A stretch of DNA of 64,000 nucleotides. Origin: Buxus sempervirens. Its lineage: Eukaryota; Streptophyta; Magnoliopsida; Buxales; Buxaceae. Both the position numbers and the translations under genes were made by a program. The notes under the pieces were generated by a model. It made no database searches. It was given only the letters and a program-made list of their open reading frames with translations, and had not been told where the DNA came from. This document shows, in pieces, positions 12,200-23,616 of this stretch (position 1 is its first letter; each line of letters starts with the position of its first letter). Location: positions 16,058,001-16,122,000 of the forward strand of contig OX387193.1 of NCBI GenBank assembly GCA_947561395.2. The letters are read 5' to 3'.

Positions 12200-14135
12200 T
12201 TATTTTCAGAACAACAACACACAGACGGGAGTGACCAGGAGAGAGAGCTTTCTAGTTCTGAGATTTAAAGGGAACTTGGCCGGGGAGCCATCAAAGGACT
12301 GCTTAGGATAGGCTTTCAGGCTTGTGAAAAACAAAAGTACCCTCCATTACAAGGCTAAAGGTGGACATGTTTAAACTGCCATAGAGTACACTTGAATCCA
12401 GCCGATGTGTATCCAAAAATTAATTTTATAAATATAAAAGTATTAAAAAATTATCCAACTAAAAAAAATTAAAAATTGTGAAGATGCTTTGTATTAAATG
12501 CTTTTGATTTCTCCATTTTTTTTTTTTATTGAGTTATGTATATTCATGATGTCTGCTGTTGGTAACAAAACCAAGAAAAGAAAAAGGAAAAGGGAAAAAA
12601 GAAAAAAGTAGAGTAATAAGGAGGTGGAGCTTCCCTAAGCTCAAAGCAATGGAGGCATATTGTCTTTATGCAAATTAAATATTTAAAGTTAATAACCTTG
12701 CTTACAAAACAAGGACGCGCAGATGCTTAAAGAAATGAAAATTTGAAAATGTCTCTGGTGGCAGCTTGTGTTTGCTTTATGCTGTTCTTCTTTTGCTCTC
12801 AATTTTTCAAAAATCCATGTGAGTCAAATACTCTTTAAACCTAACTTACAGCAAATATATGATTCATTTAATTCACCCCATTAGCACACACTTTGATACT
12901 CACCCTAGCATCTCATTTTTAACTTTTAGGCCACAACTCGCTCACATTTGGCATCCATTCTAAATCACTAATGTTAGACACCTCACTGGATACTTACCAC
13001 AGAATTCAAGGATTAGAAATTACTTGGCTTAACTCACAAAGTCCATGTTCTAGTGTTATCTTGCATATGGCATTGCTTTGTCATGGGCTTGCTAATTTCC
13101 GTAGTATGTCCAATGAACTAACCTGATGCTTACTTGTCTTACATCAAAGTAAGACATAATGAATCACTACAAAAAAAGTAGGCTTTTACCACATCATGAA
13201 AAAAATAAAAATAAAAAGAGGACCGCCGATAATTATCATACTGGCATTTCACCCAAATGCGCTTAAAAGCAATGTTCCACGGCACTTTAGGCGGCGGTTT
13301 TCATGCGCCACTAATCAGTTTAACTACCTTTGACCGACACTGTATTGGAGAACCTAGGATGTCTTATTACCGGCGGTTCTTGATCATCTATAATCTAGAG
13401 ATATTTTTTTGGCAGTCATAAGTGCCAGCAATTGTTTTTCACCCTTTTTTATTTATAATTATATATATATTGGCATTTTCCTACTGCTGAATGTTTTTCC
13501 ATCATAGTTGTTTAGAGTTTTGGTTTTCTCAAGAAGAAAATTTTAAACAAAATGAGAATCCTGTACTTGTACAGTAATTGCTTTTCCTATACGTACCTTT
13601 ATTGCTTGTTTTCTATGCCTTTAAGCTCAAACGCCTCTTTTTCTGTGTTTTTTTGGTAACCAAGCTAAAACGGTTGACACATTACAAAGCCCCAGAAATC
13701 ATGGCTTCTCTTCCACTCCCAACCGGGCATCACGGGATCCTGTAATTGTTTACACATCATGAACATAAAAACCCCCCAATACATACAGGACTACTAGAGA
13801 TTTTATTCAATTTTAAAAACCCCGATAGGCCTACTAGCTCAGGAGTGCACCTATCCTTGTAACTCGGTAACTCAGACCTAGTTAGTAGCTTGTCGTTACA
13901 AAATTAATATTAATGTTTTAAAATAGAAAAAATTATGTAGACTCACAAAAACAATATAAAAAAATTAAACCAAACTTTGATAGTTTGTTATGTTAATTAT
14001 TATAAGCAAAAAATATATATATATAACTTAAAAAACTTAGAAAAGGAATTATTATATTCTACCCAAAAGAACCACTTGCATCCATAAATGATCTAATTTG
14101 AAATTTAAAAAAAAATTAGGAAAGATAATTACTAT
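12200..14135. other. Non-coding AT-rich DNA
   Basis: This includes the upstream region of the ankyrin gene. Apart from the CACTA-like terminus at 13166, no gene or element was recognised. Confidence 0.5.
13166..13430 (+). mobile_element. Possible CACTA-type transposon end (one end only)
   Basis: CACTACAAAAAAA at 13166 matches the style of plant CACTA (En/Spm) termini. It is followed by GC-rich subterminal motifs on both strands (GACCGCCGATAA, GGCGGCGGTTTTC, ACCGGCGGTTC), as usual for this superfamily. The opposite terminus was not found nearby and no transposase is present, so this is tentative. Confidence 0.35.
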
Positions 14136-17100
14136 CGTAAAATCCTGAATTTTAGGAAATAATAATATAATTGAAAAATCTAAATATTAGAAGAAATAAA
14201 ATAAATAAATTTAAAATATTGAAGGATAAATATTTGGTAGGTTGAAATTATAATCCATTCTCATATTATAAGAAGAAATGATAAGGAGATTAAATCTAGA
14301 AATTTGAAAATAAATCTAATGGTTAAATATAGTATAAATAAAGAAAGGGTATTTTAGTCCTTTCCAAATGGCTAATTACTAAATTAATTAAATAAATAAT
14401 TATTAGTATTGAAATAATTAATTAAATTTAAGTTGGATTAAATTTGGATTTAAATAGTCTAATTTATAGTTTAAAAGATGAGAAAAAGGGCCTAATTGTA
14501 ATTATACTTAATTAGGGGCCTTAAATTTGAGGGTAAGAGGAGTTTTGAGGTGTTTTAGTAATATTTTAAAATAGGGGAAATAATTAATACGAAATTAATT
14601 AAATTAGAAGTTTCTTATAAATTAGATTTAAGAGAAAATAATTAGAAGGAGAGATAAGATAGGAATACTTTCCAAATAAAATTTGGAATCCAAGTTGGAA
14701 GTTTTCTAAACTGATTAGGACTTATATTTGGGTGAGTCTATAAAATGAAGGCATTTTGGGAAGATTTAGGGTTTCCATTAATTCAATTGTGTGGAGAAAA
14801 GAAGAGAGAAAATGTGAAATCCTATTTCTTATAATGGATTCACTAACTGTTGACCTTTGATATGTAGGAGAGGAGGTCTAGTGAATGGCAGAGGACAGCC
14901 TAGCTGGTGTAGTGGTAAGCCAACAATCTTTCTTTATGTCATTGTTGTATGGTAGGAAATTTTGTGTATTTGAAATTAATGGAGTGATAATTGTAAAAAT
15001 AAATAAATAAATAGACCAGATTTGATGAAGTGAGCTCATGAGAAATTATCATCATTTATTATGATTCAATTATAACTTTTGCTGAACCAGTTTAATTAAA
15101 AGGGGGTTTTATTACAACATTATGGGTTGATTGTATTAAAATTGTAGAAATATTGTTTAGGGGCTTTATACAATGATAAAATTTGAATTTGAGGGGTTAA
15201 TAATGAATTAAGTGGTGTTGGTTTAGAAGGTTGGAGGTGATTAGTGAATTAGACTTCTTATGGTTCAGTTAAGGTAAGTCTATGAACCAGGTTTCATTTT
15301 GCAGTCTAAGTGTATAACACTTGCATTGTTTAATTGGGAAAGGATATATTGTTAATTATGGAAGTTTAGAGGGCTAATAGGAGGTTTAATGAGTTTTCAA
15401 TTAAGGCTCATACAGTGGGTTAAGTGCCGGTTGTAATAATAACCCAAAGGTTTATGGTCTGGTGTAAGTGAACCCATGGTTCTCTTAGTTTTTGGTTCAC
15501 TATATATATATATGGAACCCTTAGCCCTCTTCTTCGTTTTTGCTCAATACGTATGAGAAGAGGGTTCCATTGTTCATGGCTGAAGTGAATCAAGGTAAAA
15601 GGGGAACAAATTGAAGGGCAATTGAAGCCTAAGGTGAGGGTTGTAGTTCATGGTTAGGAGAGGCAAAAGGGCATATAGCTTGGTGAGTTGGGGTGTTGAA
15701 ATTGGTGGAGGCTGAAGTTGTTAAGTGATCTTCAAACCAAAATTCAGCTGGGCTAAAGAGGTTTCTTACTAATTGAGTTTCAAACGAAGTGATTCAGGTA
15801 GGTAGTAACCTTGGTAAAGAGTTTTATCGAAAATACTTGGGTTTTGTCAAGATTTAGTGCTGTTTTGACTACATTTCCCATTATGTCCAAATTTCTGATT
15901 CTTATTTTGGTTGTGTGGGTTCATTTAATATATGAGATGCTCGTTTTCAAAGCCATGCATGCTTGGTTGAGAATTATTTAAAGCATGTTTCAAGCATGGT
16001 ATTGTTCAACCATGTTTAGGATTGTTAATCTCCTGCAAATCCGATTTATCTGAACATGAGTGTTTTAACATGTTTTAATTTAGTGTTTCAAGTAATCTGA
16101 ATTCTCTTAAGAGCATTATCTAAAAATCTATTAATTTAGTTTAGCATGAGAATTTTAAGTTTGAGATGTAAAAGACTAAATTGTAACTCTAAAAACAGTT
16201 ATGCTACATTGTTCAAACCCGTAAATAACTCACATGCTTGCGAAGAGATCAAAACAAAGTGTTAAATTTCAGTTTGATGTTTTAAAATTTAGTTTAAGAT
16301 GTTTAGAGATGAACTATTTTGGTTTCAAGTCATTTGGAACCAAGAATAGAACATGAAAAATCAAGAAAAAGAAGAGGTTAGCAATATGGGAAGTGTAGAC
16401 ACCCCAAATTGCACTACAATATAAGAGAATAGTCAAAAAGAACTTTAAATGTTTTATTTGAGCCTTGACGTGTGTCAAACACTCAAAAAGACTCAATAAT
16501 GATTCCAACAGCACTGAATATACAGTTTTTGAGAATTTGGTCTCAACCGCCCTGTATGTACAGTTGCAACCGCATACACAACACGGTTGATGTTCATGCT
16601 TCTCGCGTGAGCTGCCACGTGGCTTCTAGAAGCTTTGGCCGTTGAGCCACATCGCCAGTAATCATGAAGAGCATAACTGAATTGGAACCACCCTGTATAT
16701 GCAGTTGAGGTGAATTTGCATGGAAACCGCACATAAAGTGACGATTCTGTGGAAACCGCACTGTGTATGCGGTTTTGGTTGTTCTGGGATTTGCGAAATG
16801 GCTCGATCTCTGAGCCTTTTTTACTCATATTACCTCTCTCTCAGGGACTTGAACTCCCTATTTCACCCTCCGAAACTTGCGAAATTATTCCAATTCAAGC
16901 CTTTAATGAGAATTGGAATAATCTAGAAGAGTTTTATGGCATACCCTTGGGACTCTTATGCCCTTGGTTGTGCCTATAAATAGAGGGGTCCTCCTCTTGC
17001 AAATGGCCGATAATTTGAAGCTTGGAAGCTCTGCAAGAAGAGGGAAAACTCTGCTAGATTGCTGCCTCAAGTGCTCAAGTCATCAAAGGTAAAGTTCTAT

Positions 17101-19305
17101 TTCATTTCTAGCTTCTTCTTTACATTTCCAACTCCCAACTTCTACCTTTCTGTAGTGTAAGGCCTTGGATGGTATTTTGTAGCCCCAAACCTCTTCCAAA
17201 GTACCTGAGAATCCTCTCTAGCCGTAAAACGTGAAGAGAGATCCTGGGGAAAAGGAAGATGGGATGGATCCTCTAAGCTTAGAACCTACATATGATGAAG
17301 AGCATGTTGGTTATTTTTGTGTCCATAGTTGCTTATCTGATCTATTTTGTATTTGTATTTGGATAAGATGTAGGAATCCATGCTTTCAACAGCAGTGGAT
17401 TCTAATCTTCTCCTAGATATGTGGTTTTCAACATCTCACACACACTTTTTACTGTTTTTGCAAGAATAGGTTAGATCTTGGATTTTCCATACTCAATATG
17501 GAAAATCTGAGATTCCAGGCCTAGAATAAATTTTTAGAACTTCATGAGTTACTTTTCTTGATTTCAAGATTGTTTTGGTCAAATCCACATGCACACATGC
17601 ACTGGTTTTCACCTTTCATTAAAAAATTTTCAAAACAGGGCAGCATCTGTGGCCTGTCTAAGAATGCTTATAACTTCATCCTCCGGATGAATTTTTGAGT
17701 GATTCCAAAGAAATGTGATAGATTAGCATGTCTAGTTTGTATCTGGAAATTTTCGTTCATTTTTATGAAGCCAATTTTTGACACCATCTATTCAAAGTCT
17801 GTAAGTCAGTTTAGCCCAGATTCCTGAACTTGCCGCTTTGATAGTGCACAATTTGCTCAATTTTAATCCGTTTTGAGTGATTTCAGTTTATGTGTTCTCC
17901 TTGAGGAGTCTATTTTCCATTCCAACTGGTTTCAACAGTTTTTGATATGATTTGTGGCTTGTGTGCTTGATTGATTCAGAGTAGCTCTGTAACAAAGTTC
18001 TGGGTTAATCTATGATCCTCTAGGCATGTTCGAGAGGACACACAAGTCACAAATGGATTGAGTTTGGTGCAAGGCTTATTTCCTTTGAAAGATGGCACCA
18101 TATACTTGATCCATGCGAATTTGTTCAACTTTATATGGAGCCAAACTCCACAAATAGAGTTTCAAAAATGCTTACTCGCCACTTTATTCTAAGTTACAAC
18201 AGCAGATTTTCATAGAATACTCTTCTCTTGTTTTAAATCGGAATGAGCTGATTTTTTCATAGAATATTCTATTTCTTACCAGCTTTCAAATGGCTTTGGT
18301 TTCATTGGATTTGAATTTTAATTGAGTGATTTGAGGTTAACCGAACCTTTCATATTCTTATAATCGGATTTTTCTAGATTTGCCTGGACTATGTTTTTCT
18401 TCAAATTTTACTTGGATTTTCCTCCACTCATGAAGTTCTAAAGCGATATATCCATGAGGAGAATCTAAATTTATTGGACTACTCATGTGGAATAAGCACA
18501 TACATTTTGCTTATTTTAAGCATCCTTTGTTTATTTTTTTATTAGCAAACAATACTTAGCATAAGCAAGCATGTGGCAACCGTCTTAGACGGATGAGTGG
18601 GGGTGCCTAACACCTTCCCCCGCTCATAACTAGTTCCCCTTACTTAATCCCTGGATTTTTCTTTGTATTAGAGCTAATGTGGCTCTATTTAGCTATTATG
18701 AACCCTTTGGTGTCCATTCACACCTTAACTTGGATGCTGGTGACTCTTTACTTTTGAATGATCCCCGCGTGACGACACAGGAGGTCATCTTAGGTGACAT
18801 CTCCATGTCTCACAGGGAAGACTTTGGTGAATTGGACAGGTGTTTTTCCCTATTTATTTAGTGCTTTGTTTTCAGCACCAAGAGAGCGACCTGGGGATAT
18901 ACATGAGGGAGATCAGGCGTATAGACCAAAGGACTATTATCGTCCCTGAGGGTCTATAGTTCTGTCTGTTATTTCTTTTGATATCATGGATGTATTTTGG
19001 TGTCATTGTACATATGTATTTTGGATGTCTGTACTGTGATAGAGAGTGAGAGATAGAGAAACCCCTTTTGATCATTGCTTTTGTTGGATGAGTTTGATGT
19101 TGATATATAACTATGATTAATCAGGTGTTAGAGTCTTCACACAACCTTGCTATTACAACCGTTATATAGCTATTTTTATACTAAGTTAGGTTTATAATTG
19201 TCTAGACTGTTTCTATAAGGTGACCTATCATGCTTTGGGCCCTAAGTTAGCGGTTGGGAGCTAGTATGAACCCTAATTGGGTGGAACTGGTTTTGGGGTG
19301 CTACA
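14136..19305 (+). mobile_element. 5' LTR of a Ty3/gypsy element, interrupted by a solo LTR
   Basis: The start reads CGTAAAATCCTGAATTTT, which looks like a mutated TG terminus (compare TGTAAAACCCTGAATTTT at 23617). The end is GGGGTGCTACA at 19305, immediately before a tRNA-Met type primer-binding site. Excluding the nested insertion it is about 2.74 kb. A candidate core promoter (a TA repeat then TATGGAACCC) lies near 15500. The left boundary is inferred only from resemblance to the LTR at 23617. Confidence 0.6.
16394..18814 (+). mobile_element. Solo LTR (family 1, copy C) nested in the gypsy 5' LTR
   Basis: It is 2421 bp, TGTAGACACC to TCTCACA. It is flanked by GGGAAG at 16388-16393 and 18815-18820, a 6-bp match (5 bp would be usual). 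The TATA box is at 16975, the AAACGTGAAGAGAGA box at about 17226 and the GGGGTGCCTAACACC box near 18600. It is a near relative of copy B. No internal region is present. Confidence 0.9.
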
Positions 19306-19309
19306 AAGT

Positions 19310-19320
19310 TGGTATCAAAG
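19310..19320 (+). promoter_or_regulatory. Primer-binding site, tRNA-Met type
   Basis: TGGTATCAAAG lies 4 bp after the LTR end. It differs by one base from the common plant site TGGTATCAGAG, which pairs with the 3' end of initiator tRNA-Met. Confidence 0.85.
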
Positions 19321-19477
19321 AATAAATGAGATCCCTAAGCAATAATGCTAAGTCATTACCCTGGATTTAGCAGCCTTAGGATGGGTTTGGGGTATGAGAT
19401 AGCCTTCTGTATTACTTTTATGTGTTTGACATGAAGTAGTTTTGTGTTTGATATTTGCTATTTTCTTCTAGTTGAGG

Positions 19478-20590
19478 ATGGCAAGAGGTCGAGGTAGACC
19501 TTGGACTAGAGCCTTTGTGCCACCAGCTATGGACCCACTGGTACCTGAACCACCGGTTGGTGATCCACCAGCAATTGCTCCTCCAGTAGCAGAGCCACCT
19601 ACATTACCAGTACAGCCACTAGTACCAGATCAGCTGACTGCAGCTATAGATCCGATGGAGGCCATATGGCAAGCATTGAGAGAGGTCTCCAAACTATTCC
19701 AGCAGCATGCGGTAGCTCATCATCAACAGGCCCATATTCAAGGGCTAAAGGTTGGAGGTCAATCATCTGGTGGGATTATGGCTGATTTTAAATAGATGGA
19801 GCCGCCTGCTTTCCATGGTCACCATGACCCTATGGAGGTAGAGCACTGGTGGATATCTCTTCACCAGGAGTACACAGAGTGAGGGGCTGAGATTACTTGG
19901 GCAGCCTTCAGGGAGCAGTTCGACCTTCAGTATTTTTTCGAGGAGATGAGACATCAGAAAGAAATGGAATTTATGAACATTACACAAGGGAGCCAAACAG
20001 TGGCTCAGTATGAGGCTAGGTTTATGGAGTTGGCTAGGTTTGGATGTCATCTAGTGGATACTGAGAAGAAGAAGACGAAGCACTTTGAGAAAGGTCTTTG
20101 CCCAGACATTAGATCACGAGTCGTTGCATTTCTGGGTATGACCTATCATGAGTCGATGCGCCGAGCAACAGTGGTAGAGAGATCACTAGGAGGCCGGACT
20201 GAGGGGATGCAAGCACCTAGAGTGCCGCCCCGACCGACATCATTCCAAAGGTACCCAGCATCAGATAAGAGGCCGAGAATAAATTATGCTGGTCAACGCA
20301 GATTTGGGGGATTAGGATCCTAATCTGGAGGTTAGGGATTCAGACCGATTGATGGTAGATGTCCACGGTGTAGTCAATTCCACATTCCGGGTCCGTGCTA
20401 TGCACCACCCAGAGTGTGTTTCAAATATGAACAGTTCACGCACAAGATGAGTCATTGTCCACATCCATCGACATATCAGCCACTCCAGACCCAACCACCA
20501 CTACAATTAGCCAGACCACCGATTGCTGCTCCTCCCATGAGACAATTTAGACTAGAGCAAAGGCCGGTGGGTAGAGGCGGACCGTAGAGA
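19478..20590 (+). pseudogene. gag: Degenerate Ty3/gypsy gag
   Basis: The frame opens at ATG 19478 (MARGRGRPWTRAF), runs through a proline-rich stretch and stops at TAG 19793-19795. The retrotransposon gag core continues in another segment to about 20323, with QTVAQYEARFMELARFG and FEKGLCPDIRSRV. A zinc knuckle follows at about 20419-20460, CFKYEQFTHKMSHC. It has the CX2-X4HX4C spacing, but the second cysteine is tyrosine (TAT for TGT). Several stops separate the pieces, so no capsid protein can be made from this copy. It lies directly downstream of the primer-binding site. Confidence 0.9.
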
Positions 20591-20734
20591 CCAGGAAGGC
20601 TAGTTGGTAGAGGAGGGGTACAGAGACTTGAGCAAAGACCGCACCCAGCCAGACCATGACCACAGCCTCAAGCCTGGGCTTATGCTATTGCTGCACCACC
20701 ACCACCTCCACGTGAACCCGAGCCAAAGCTTGAT

Positions 20735-22590
20735 GTGCCAGCCCTTGCTGGAGGTATCATATTTATTTGTGGTTGTTCAGTTATATCTTTATTTGATTCT
20801 AGCGTGTCTCAATCTTTTATTACACCGCTTTGTGCTAAGCATATTGGGTTGTCTCCAACACCACTCAAGCCTGTTATTTCTATACACACACCACTGGGAG
20901 AGGTCAGTTGTATTTAGATTGTGTTTAGAGATGTGATGATCAGGCTAGTCAAGTTGGAATTGCCTGGTGAATTATTGAGTCTAAATTTTGGGGGTTATGA
21001 TGTAATTCTCGAATGGATTGGTTGTCTAGGCATTATATCACGATAGATTGCTATCATAAGACTATCTTAATCAGATGCATAGGACAGCCGATCCATTGTT
21101 TCCATAGTGAAGGGATGGAGGCTCGGACTACTTTATTAACTTCAGTTAAGGCAGAGGCAGAGGAAAGTAGACATGCCAGTATAGCCAAGATGCCAGTTGT
21201 CTGCGAGTTTGCAGATCTATGTCTTGATGAGTTGCTAGGGTTACCACCCATACGAGATGTTGAATTTAAGATTCAACTTGTACCTGGCACACAGCCTATT
21301 TCTCGCAGATCATATAGGATGTCTTTATTGGAATATGAGGAACTAAAGAAGCAGATTGGTGATCTTTTGGAGAAGGGGTATAGTCGACATAGTGTGTCAC
21401 CGTGGGGTGCACCAGTTTTATTTGTCCAGAAAAAGGACGGATCTATGCGTATGTGTATTGATTATCGACAGTTGAATGAAGTAACTGTCAAGAACAAGTA
21501 CCCTTTTACCACACATAGACGATTTATTTGATCAATTGGCGGGATCTAATTGGTTTTCAAAGATAGATCTTAGATCAGGCTATCACCAGCTCAGAGAGGC
21601 AGAGGACATTGAGAAGACAACATTCCGTACTAGATATGGACACTTTGAATTTACAGTGATGCCGTTTGGATTAACGAATGCCCCAACTGTATTTATGGAT
21701 TTCATGAACCGTGTTTTCCATAGATACTTGGATCATTTTGTTGTGGTCTTCATAGATGACATTCTTGTTTATTCAAAGAGTTGGGAAGATCACGTGGGAC
21801 ATTTGAGGATAGTGTTGCATACAATGAGAGAACACAAATTGTATGAAAATTTTGAGAAATTTAAATTCTGGTAGAACGAAGTCTCATTTCTGGGTCATAT
21901 ATTCACAGGAGAGGGTGTATCTATAGACCCAGAAAAATTAGAAGCAGTGTTAGCTTGGCCGCAACCCACTACTGTTACTGAGGTATGTAGTTTTCTAGGA
22001 ATGGCGGGGTATTATCAAAGATTCATTGAGGGATTCTCTAAGATAGCGGCCCCATTATCTAATCTAACAAAGAAGACTGTACCGTTTGTTTAGGATGACA
22101 AGTGCAGGATCAGTTTTCAGGAATTAAAGAAGCATATAACTACAGCTCCAGTTCTCATTATTCCTACAACTAATGAGGGATTTGTAGTTTATTGTGACGC
22201 ATCTCACATCGGACTTGGTTGTGTATTGATGCAGTCTGATAGGGTAGTGGCGTATGCTTCTAGATTGCTTTGTCCACATGATCGGAATTACCCTACACAT
22301 GATCTTGAGTTGGCAACCATCATGTTTGCTTTAAACTTGTTGCGACATTATATATTTGGGGCACAATTCGAGATATATTCAGATCATAAGAGTCTCAGAT
22401 ATCTGTTTTCGCAAAAGGATCTGAATATGAGGCAGAAAAGTTGGATGGATTTGTTGAAAGATTTCAGTTGCACCATTCACTACCATCCTGGGACAGCAAA
22501 AATTGTAGCAGATGCCTTGAGTCGTAAATGGATGACAGAGAAATCTATTGCTTCATTGGCATCATTTATGGCTAATCAGTAGCCTCGTTG
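20735..22590 (+). pseudogene. pol: Degenerate Ty3/gypsy pol: protease, reverse transcriptase, RNase H
   Basis: The aspartic protease region (about 20735-21010) has DSS where the active-site triad is normally DSG or DTG. A one-base deletion at about 21010 shifts frame before MDWLS. Reverse transcriptase covers about 21260-21870: [57 protein letters not shown] and the catalytic [10 protein letters not shown] frameshift near 21530 and in-frame stops (TAG at about 21872; TAG in place of Trp at about 22092) break it. RNase H (about 22180-22540) keeps [10 protein letters not shown] and ends VADALSRK. Domain order (protease, RT, RNase H, integrase) is that of Ty3/gypsy. It resembles chromovirus-type elements, but no chromodomain remains to confirm this. 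Confidence 0.93.
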
Positions 22591-22599
22591 CAGAAGTCA

Positions 22600-23610
22600 G
22601 GGATTGGCCAGCAGAATTTACTTTATCCAATAAAGGGATAAGTGTAGCACGAATACAAATAGAACCTAATTTAGTAGAAAATATCAGATCAGGACAGTTG
22701 GAAAATCCTAAATTGAAGAAGACCATGGAGTTAGTGAATAAGAGAGTAGAGGCCACTAAGGATTTTATTGTAAGAGATGATATCCTTCGATTTTGAGGCA
22801 GAATATGTGTACCCAATGATGAAAAAATCAAGAAAATCATATTAAATGAAGGGCACAAAACAAAATATGCGGTACATCCAAGGAGTTCAAAAATGTACCA
22901 CAATCTGAGATGGATGTACTGGTGGTCAGGGATGAAATAAGATATAGCCAAGTATGTGTCGAAGTGCATTATATGTCAACAAGTAAAGGCTGAACATAGA
23001 AGGTCACCAGGATTATTGTAGCCACTTCCGATTCCACGATGGAAGTGGGAACATATCACCATGGATTTTCTAATGGGTTTGCCAAAGACGAGTAGTCATC
23101 ACGATGCTATATGGGTAGTAGTTGACAAATTAACAAAGTCAGCCCATTTCTTACCCATTTAGACAACTCAATCGTTGTACTCCTTGGCAGAGTTATACAT
23201 ATATACTGATAGTCAAATTACATGGCATTCCTGTATCAATTGTATCTTACCAAGATCCTCATTTTATGTCACAGTTTTGGGTGAAGCTTTAAGAAGATCT
23301 AGGTACACAATTAAAATTCAGTACAAGCTTCCATCCACAGACTGACGGGCAATCCGAGTGTACTATTCAGACACTTGATGATATGCTCAGATGCTCCATA
23401 TTAGACTTTGGGGGTAGTTGGAACAAGCACCTGGTCCTGGTAGAGTTCGCTTATAATAATAGTTACCAGGCTAGTATCAAAATGGCCCCATATGAAGCAT
23501 AATATGGAAAAGTCTATCGATTGCCCTTATGTTAGGAAGAAGTGGGAGAGAAGCAATACCTTGGGCCTCAACAAACTTGGACAATATATTAGGTATTTGT
23601 CAAAAAGGGA
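22600..23610 (+). pseudogene. Degenerate Ty3/gypsy integrase, C-terminus missing
   Basis: An HHCC zinc-binding segment is recognisable (HPRSSKMYHNLRWMYWWSG, then CIICQQVK). The first catalytic Asp is in TMDFLMGLP (about 23063). The segment that should hold the second catalytic Asp reads SYQDP (about 23246), so that residue is lost. HPQTDGQSE at about 23335 keeps the Glu. Stop codons and frameshifts are frequent. The sequence ends abruptly after a GEKQYLGPQ motif and meets an LTR at 23617. The integrase C-terminal domain and any chromodomain are therefore deleted. Confidence 0.9.
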
Positions 23611-23616
23611 CTGATA

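Noticed and set aside
4931..18814. One full-length LTR retrotransposon with copies B and C as its two LTRs
   Set aside because: Each LTR has its own different flanking duplication (CTATG and GGGAAG), and the DNA between them holds an ankyrin gene and part of another LTR, not gag-pol.
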